A stretch of 64,000 nucleotides of DNA from contig JAPFQT010000035.1 in assembly GCA_027627225.1 (NCBI GenBank), forward strand, positions 783,501-847,500, given 5' to 3'. The notes under the pieces are model-generated. The model saw only the letters and a program-made list of their open reading frames with translations, ran no database searches and was not told the DNA's origin. The translations under genes and the position numbers were made by a program. Numbering within the stretch: the first letter of the stretch is position 1; every line of letters starts with the position of its first letter. Source of the stretch: Congeria kusceri. Lineage: Eukaryota > Mollusca > Bivalvia > Myida > Dreissenidae. Below, piece after piece: positions 58,136-64,000 of the stretch.

Positions 58136-58317
58136 CTTTCAAAAATTGGAACTAAATATTTTAAAGTAACCTTAAAATGTTTCTGGAATAGGGCTACATA
58201 TTCCCTTTATAAAATGTTGCTAAGACAAGTATGTCTCATGATCTGTACAATAGTATCGGATTGGTAATAAATTAAAATTATTATTATCATTACGGTATTT
58301 TTATATTATAACTGGCC

Positions 58318-58350
58318 GATAAACAACGATAAATCGAAAAGTATTTCTTT
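58318..58350. repeat. Foldback module fragment
   Basis: TGGCCGATAAACAACGATAA, ATCGAAAAGTATTTC matches the half-hairpin of the foldback family. Confidence 0.55.
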
Positions 58351-58549
58351 AATCGTTCAGAACGTGTAATAGGGTTGTCGTGCAACATCACGATATCCTC
58401 GTGCACAGTGTACATGTACAGTCATGAAAGTTGCCCGCTCGATCGATTACAGCAAAGCACGAGGAAATCGTGAAATTCGCGTGTCATACAGAAAAGCTAT
58501 TTTTAGCTTCCGGCAGTTTCTGGTTTAAAATATGATGTCTACAAAAGAC

Positions 58550-58812
58550 ATATGGGGTCGTATTCCAGAAACAACTTAAGTTTACCATATAGTATTGTCA
58601 CTTAAGTTTTGATTTTTTTCAGTACTTAAAAAACTACATGAAATCAAATTAAAGCGAAGTTAATAGTAGTAAATAATTAGTACGAAAGTAGTGAATTCTA
58701 AGCAAGATTTCATGCACATACGGAATAAAATGCTAAAGACAAATGATGATCTTTAGGCTTAGGATAAGATTTACTTAAGGTGTTTCTGAAATATGTACCA
58801 TGAGGTCATATT
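58550..58812. mobile_element. Small TIR element (ATTCCAGAAACAACTTAAG)
   Basis: ATGGGGTCGTATTCCAGAAA, CAACTTAAG at the left is answered by CTTAAGGTGTTTCTGAAATA, TGTACCATGAGGTCAT at the right. A fragment of the same kind (GGCCATATTCCAGAGAAACA, CCTTAAG) is at 57386. Confidence 0.65.
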
Positions 58813-58904
58813 TATATAGATTCCTAAGTAAAAATAAGCAAAAATACCAATATGAATTTGAAACACTATGCTTCGGAACATGTGCATGCTGACAAATACA
58901 TTAA

Positions 58905-59615
58905 TAACAAAAGCTGTTTGTAAAAAAGTTATGCACCTCTAGGTTAAAATAGCTAAAACGGCTTAGTTTAGATAATCAAGGGCCATAACTCCACAGTAAT
59001 TGGGACGATTTGGTTGATTATCAAACTTAACAGAGATAATACGCCCACAAAGATTTTCACCAAGTTTGATGAAGATCGGCTATGAACTGTTGGACATAGA
59101 TACAGAAACGGCTTATAAGGCCAGTTTTATATACCGGTAATTTAAGGGCAATAACTCCACATTTCCTGTGACAATTCGGCTGATTATGGAACTTGACCTA
59201 GATATTATTATTACAAACATTGTCATGAAGTTTGGTGAAGATTGGATAAAAAAATTTTGTTGAACTCAGAGAGCGGACACGGCGAAAAAGCCTAATTTTA
59301 AATATTCAAGGGCCATAACTCCACAATTCCTGGGGCGATTTGGCTGATTATCACACTTGGCCTAGATATTATTATTACAAACATATTCATGAAGTTTAGT
59401 GAAGATCGGATGAAAACTGTTGGACTTAGAGAGCGGAAACAGCTAAAAAGCCAATTTTAGATAATTCATCGGCCATAACTCCACAATTGCTGATTATAGA
59501 ACTAGACCTAGATATTATGCCCACAAACATTTTCTTGAAGTTTGATGAAGATCAGATGAAAACTGTTGAACTTAGAGAGCGGAAACGAAGTTGTCTACCG
59601 ACCCACCGACATTAA
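58905..59615. repeat. Internally tandem 'ccataactccacaattcctgg' element, copy 3
   Basis: Starts AAAAGCTGTTTGTAAAAAAG, TTATGCACCTCTAGG. It has four units with ACTCCACAATTCCTGGGGCG, ATTTGGCTGATTATCACACT, TATTACAAACATATTCATGA and ACTTAGAGAGCGGAAAC, and ends TGTCTACCGACCCACCGACA. Confidence 0.78.
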
Positions 59616-60365
59616 CTTTTTGTGACAAAATCTTCAAACAACGCATTTCTTTGTCAGAAAATCCAGAGGTAACATTTTAGAATAATGGGATTTTTCTGAA
59701 TTTGCGACTACGACTTGTCATAAATACCAGGCTTATTCGAGTACCAGATTTTAGTATAAAGTTGTCACAGGGTGAATTTTAAGGCGCAATTCGGTTTGAG
59801 CGACAAATAAACACAAGTGGATTGTAGATATATTTTAGGGTAAATATAAAAACAAACACAATAATTTGATAATAATGTACATTTATTAACTTTACTTAAA
59901 ATTCACCCTGTGACAAAGTGTTCCGATAGATTTCCGTAAAGTTTGATGATTGTGCTATTACATGTATTATTATAGCTTTAAGTTTATGTTACCACTGTAT
60001 TTTATACATTGTACTTCGTTCGCATACATTTCCTCAAACAAGCTACTTCACAATCCCGTACTTAATAAAGACTATTCTTGAAATTGTTCTATTATAATAA
60101 CGCTGTTAATATGAGTAACACTTGGTACCTACCGGTATGCAAATTTAAGCATTCTTTATTCCGGCTAAATGACATTAGTACTCGGCATATTTGCAAACGC
60201 ATAATTTTTTTCCAGATACTAAGTCTATTCTTTACTTTTTAGTCCAATATTGGGTTCTTGAATACGGGCCAGATCGCTTCCAACACTCATTTTAACTCGG
60301 AAAAGCTGTGGCCTCTTAACTGCAAATTAACATCGCACATGTTGTGTTGCTATTGTTTGATTAAG
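59616..60365. other. Non-coding DNA without recognised genes
   Basis: ACAGGGTGAATTTTAAGG at 59767 and its near-inverse ACTTAAAATTCACCCTGTGA at 59893 form a short inverted repeat spanning about 145 bp, possibly a small foldback. Nothing else. Confidence 0.4.
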
Positions 60366-60369
60366 AAAT

Positions 60370-60645
60370 AATTTTTAATTTATCGTTGTTTATCGGTCAA
60401 TAAACAACAATTTGGAGTTCTGATGCAACAAAGAGTTGTTTATTGACCGATAAACTACGATAATGCGAAAATTATTCCGATTCTTACATGATTGAAGATA
60501 TATTTTTGCAATTGTAATTGGAACTACTTTTTACTATGCACCGCTCAGTATCGGGATTACTTTTTGATTAGTTATTGGGTAGTTTAACAACAATAATGTT
60601 GTTCTTATCTATAGAATAATTAGCGAGTATCATGTTAGAATTTTT
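60370..60645. repeat. Foldback element, hairpin copy with right flank
   Basis: ATCGTTGTTTATCGGTCAAT, AAACAACAATTTGGAGTTCT and GTTTATTGACCGATAAACTA form the hairpin. AATTGTAATTGGAACTACTT, CGGGATTACTTTTTG and AGTTTAACAACAATAATG follow as in the other copies. Confidence 0.75.
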
Positions 60646-61257
60646 ACACAAGCTGGTAGGTGTACATGATCATACGTGTCTACGTTTTCAGATGGATTAA
60701 AATGATGAAGACTATAATACGTCTTATGAAATAAGTTAAATGTCGTAACATTGTACAAAATAAGCACTTGCTGAAAACTCAGAACATTTAAACGAGCAAG
60801 CCGCCAACAGATGGATGTAAATGCCTGGAATTAACTGTTATAAAAGCACGTGTCAGTAATTAACAACAATCACAAATTCAATAAAATATGGATTATATTT
60901 AAATTTGTTCCAAATTAGATTTAAATCTAGTTTATTACTTTCACTGTATACAATTTCAACCCTTTTAATATAAAACAAATCAACTTGCATTTGTAGTTAC
61001 TTCAATCAAATACATAAATAAAACCTCAAATAAATCAGGCAAGCACAGTTTAAGTGTTCACGGTCTTTGTCTGAATTGCAAGTCCTCCAACAGGTTATTG
61101 AATATTGAAAAAATAGTTTACTAATAAAATGTAAATTTAAAATGTAATTTAAAGAGACTTGTTCACAGATTTTTCGCAATTTAAGTAAATGTCATTAAAT
61201 GTCTTAACTGCAAAAAAACAGCAGCATCTGGAGATATCTAAAACAAATATTACATAA

Positions 61258-63072
61258 AGAACAAGCGCTGTCAGAGGTCAGCGCGCTCAACTATTCGAAG
61301 TATTTCAGTTGTACATATTTTTGAAAGTGGAAGGGACGTACATTTGTTGAATAACAAAGCTGAGTTATAGCATTTATTTCATCAATTTATTCCATGTTTC
61401 GAGTGAACACCTTATGTACTTTAGAAATTATAAGACTTTGGAACAAACACTTTAAATCTGCTGCGTCACAGATTGGAAAATTGACAAAAATGGAAAATAA
61501 AATGTTTCAAATCTAGAAAAACAAGATATTATTTAATAGAACTGACTAAAATAACATTGTTGACACATTAACAAAAGTTCCCAACACCTTGGTTTAATCA
61601 TTACAACGCATTCTTTCAATCCGATTTCAAAAGCGTTCGAGACGCTTTTTAACTATTTATAACTCGTAGGTTGTTGTTGTGAAATTATCACGTGATCCAA
61701 ACAGCCAATTAATTTCGCTTCCGGAGTCCCATTGTTTACAAAACATAAGTCCGAAATTACAAGTAGCGCTCCGTGCAAATGACTTTAGAGGCGCGGTTAG
61801 AGCATCCGCCTCTCACGCCGAGGACCCGGGTCCAATGCCCGCAAGTGCTCATAATTATTTATGTTCATTTCAATGCTGTTAGAAGTAATCTTTGTTTGCA
61901 CGATATCTTTCAAATATTTTTGGTGAAATAAAGAGATATATCAATAAACGTAAATTTAAAAAAATATATACAATACTATATTATCTCTCGTTTTAATCAG
62001 CTATTGGAATCGCATCTGGCGTGTTAATAAACAGTCCGAAATTACCATTACTCAGTAGCACACGCCGACTAGTCCTAGTCTATTTTTAGACGGGCTTTCT
62101 CAAAAGAGTCGTCTGCTATCATTTGCATTGTTATTATACTATTAAGCGGTGCTTCATTGACTGTATTTGATGACTATCATATTATTTACAAACAACTTTT
62201 ATGGCCTCCTTCATATCTGTCTTATCATCTGTGAAGTAGCAGCTTTGACCTGAAAATCTATATAAAAAGTGGGCAAACCTCTACCAAAAAACAACAAAGT
62301 GTTAAAGAGATTATAGCAAATGATGCTGGAGTTGATTAAAAAGATGTATTCAAAGTTTCAAATAAATACCTTATGTTGTTTAGAAATTATAAGACTTTTG
62401 AATAAAAACTTTACACTGAAAATCTATGTGAAAAGGGGGTTAATTCTGTCAAAATACAAAACAGGGTTATATGGATTGTGGCACCGGATGACGTAGTTGA
62501 TGACAAAGGTATTTGCCAAGTTTCAATTTAATAACCTATCAAATTTTGAAGTTATAAAACTTTTGAATAGAAACTTAAATGTAAAAAAGCTGTGTGCAAA
62601 AGGGACATTACTATGCCAAAATACAAAACAGAGTTATAGGGAATGTTGCACCTGATGCTTGAGTTGATGGTTAAGGTATTCCATGTTTGAAGAGAATAGC
62701 CTATGAAGTTTTGAATTTACAAGACATTTGAATAAAAACTAACCGAAAATATATGTGAAAAAGGGGCATAATTCTGTTAAAATACAAAACTTTGTTATGG
62801 GGAATGCTAATATTTGAATATTAACTTTGACCAGAAAATCTATGTGAACAATGGCATAACTCTGTCAGTATACAAAACTGAGTTATGGGAGTTGATGCTG
62901 GAGTTGATGACAAAGTTATATTCCAAGTTTCAAGTGAATAACTTATGTATTTTTGAAGTAACAAGACTTCTGAATAAAAACTTTTACCAAGATCAGACGC
63001 CGACGCCGACGCCGACACCGACGCTGGGGGTAGTAGGAAAGCTCACCTATTCTTCGAATAGTCGAACTAAAA
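61258..63072. repeat. Element 'acaagcgctgtcagaggtcagcgcgctcaactattcgaag', inserted in the preceding one
   Basis: The start GCGCTCAACTATTCGAAG is an inverted copy of the end CTTCGAATAGTCGAAC. The interior holds ~160-bp units (AAAATACAAAACAGAGTTAT, GATGCTGGAGTTGATGACAA, CCAAGTTTCAAGTGAATAAC, TTGAATAAAAACTTTAACC) at 61310-61470 and 62250-62990, separated by 61480-62220, which is unrelated and holds a tRNA relic. The tail is GACGCCGACGCCGACACCGA. Confidence 0.7.
61783..61845 (+). pseudogene. tRNA-Glu-like relic
   Basis: GCGCGGTTAGAGCATCCGCC, TCTCACGCCGAGGACCCGGG, TCCAATGCCCG resembles a tRNA-Glu with a CTC anticodon region (CTCTCAC) from the D arm on. The T loop is altered (GGGTCCAATGCCC) and no acceptor stem is visible, so it is most likely a degraded tRNA or SINE head. 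Confidence 0.45.
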
Positions 63073-63092
63073 ACAGGTAAATTAAAAAAAAA

Positions 63093-63166
63093 TGCCATCG
63101 CCGGGATTCGAACCCGGGACCTTTGAGTTCAAAAATCTCGTGCGCTAACCACTCGGCCATTCGGAC
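63093..63166 (-). tRNA. tRNA-like gene inside a TIR element, probably not functional
   Basis: The minus strand reads GTCCGAATGGCCGAGTGGTT, AGCGCACGAGATTTTTGAAC, TCAAAGGTCCCGGGTTCGAA, TCCCGGCGATGGCA, followed by T9, a Pol III terminator. Box A and box B are excellent and the T arm CCGGG/CCCGG is perfect. However, the acceptor stem pairs at only about three of seven positions, the D stem is broken, and there is no long variable arm as Leu or Ser tRNAs would need. I read it as a tRNA-derived module of the surrounding element. Confidence 0.5.
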
Positions 63167-63667
63167 TTATACATTTTGCTTGTAAGTGATACGCGTGTTT
63201 TCCAAAATACCGACGAAATGCGTTACAAACGCTTTATTATTTTATCCATTTGAATTCATGATTATCCATAAACGAAACGAAATTTCCAAGACATTTCTTA
63301 GTCATGAGTGTTATTTCGCTTGATTGTATACGATGTATAATTTCTTTTTGAAATATATGACAAACATTTTGAAAATTGTCAATTTGCCAATCCGTGAACA
63401 GGTCCCTTTAAGCTGACATTATTATCCCATTTACTTCAATATAGGGGAAGCCACTGCTGCCTGGAGTTTGCACAGGAGTAAATTCCAGTTGTCTCCCTTG
63501 CAATGGACAGAATCCGTTTGTTCACTAGTTAATTTTCATGTTTGCTCGAAATTTATATGCATTCTGTTTCGGTTGCGAATACAATAATCATAAATGAATC
63601 GGTTTATAATATTTTAACTTTTATTCTATCATATTTTCTAATGAGCATTGCTAAACCGCCCAACAGA

Positions 63668-64000
63668 CTTGGGGAAACACTAGCGCTCCAACATACTGGA
63701 GAAAGACTAGCGCTCCAACAGACTGGAGAAAGACTAGCGCTCCAACAGACTGGAGAAAGACTATCGCTCCAACAGACTTCGATACAGACTAGCGCTCCAA
63801 CAGACTTGGGGAAACACTAGCGCTCCAACATACTGGAGAAAGACTAGCGCTCCAACAGACTGGAGAAAGACTCGCGCTCCAACAGACTGGAGAAAGACTA
63901 GCGCTCTAACAGACTAAGAAAGACTAGCGCTCCAACAGACTTCGATACAGACTAGCGCCCCAACAGACTTGGGGAAACACTAGCGCTCCAACATACTGGA
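63668..64000. repeat. 27-bp minisatellite with higher-order pattern, running off the window
   Basis: The unit is GACTAGCGCTCCAACAGACT + GGAGAAA (27 bp). Variants ACTTGGGGAAACACTAGCGC and ACTTCGATACAGACTAGCGC recur at 137- and 163-bp steps, so a higher-order unit of five to six monomers is forming. An open frame with the 9-residue repeat ERLALQQTG spans part of it because 27 is a multiple of three. Confidence 0.92.

Larger units (their letters stand above)
61149..63412. mobile_element. TTAAAGGGACCTGTTCAC TIR element carrying a tRNA-like gene, split by an insertion
   Basis: The left end TTTAAAGAGACTTGTTCACA, GATTTTT (61149) and the right end AATCCGTGAACAGGTCCCTT, TAAG (to 63412) are inverted copies. 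The left body ends near 61257 and the right body resumes near 63073 with TTAAAAAAAAATGCC and the tRNA-like sequence. The 1.8 kb between is another element (61258-63072), so this is a nested insertion. Confidence 0.65.

Overview
The window is animal nuclear DNA, most likely from a bivalve mollusc. It is AT-rich with GC-rich split exons, spliceosomal GT/AG junctions, tRNA-derived SINEs and a dense load of internally repeated, non-autonomous elements. Several of these (GGCCCTAGGTCGCTCACCTG... elements, 'ccataactcc' units ending in gacggacggac tails) are of a kind I associate from memory with bivalve assemblies; that assignment is inference. There is no bacterial operon, no CRISPR array and no autonomous transposon with a recognisable transposase or reverse transcriptase. 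The one recognisable gene is on the minus strand and fills the left 25 kb: a peptidase M20 family gene of the PM20D2 (Xaa-Arg / beta-alanyl-lysine dipeptidase) type. Read right to left its exons are exon 1 (24766-24932, repeated at 14905-15071), exon 2 (23439-23645, repeated at 13428-13634), exon 3 (10682-10831), exon 4 (6753-6859), exon 5 (2944-3098) and exon 6 (576-810). The last exon must lie left of the window. Together they carry the M20 landmarks: SEYDALPEIGHACGHN, GTPAEEGGGGK, SEAHAAGYPW and STDMGDVSHVVP...NHT. The splice phases of exons 2 to 6 agree. The gene looks damaged: exon 1 has an in-frame stop and a frameshift in both copies, exon 3 has a one-base frameshift, and a SINE abuts the 3' end of exon 4. 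Exons 1 and 2 occur twice because a ~10 kb segment (11697-21765) is directly and recently duplicated (21766-31564). Its junction lies inside one repeat element on one side and a microsatellite on the other. The most striking pattern is that minisatellites abut the splice sites of this gene, and in two cases the monomer contains a copy of the splice-site sequence. A ~38-bp satellite of about 75 copies repeats the exon 4 acceptor. A 42-bp and a 29-bp satellite repeat the exon 2 donor. A 48-bp satellite abuts the exon 2 acceptor and is open in frame with the exon. A single extra copy of the exon 5 acceptor lies nearby. The right half (31.6-64 kb) shows no convincing protein gene. It is a mosaic of foldback elements, TIR elements, 26-bp satellite arrays at four sites, long internally tandem elements, microsatellites, one more SINE and three tRNA-like relics. 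Two stretches (about 32.0-37.6 kb and 42.6-48.1 kb) share a series of diverged homologous blocks and may be an older duplication.
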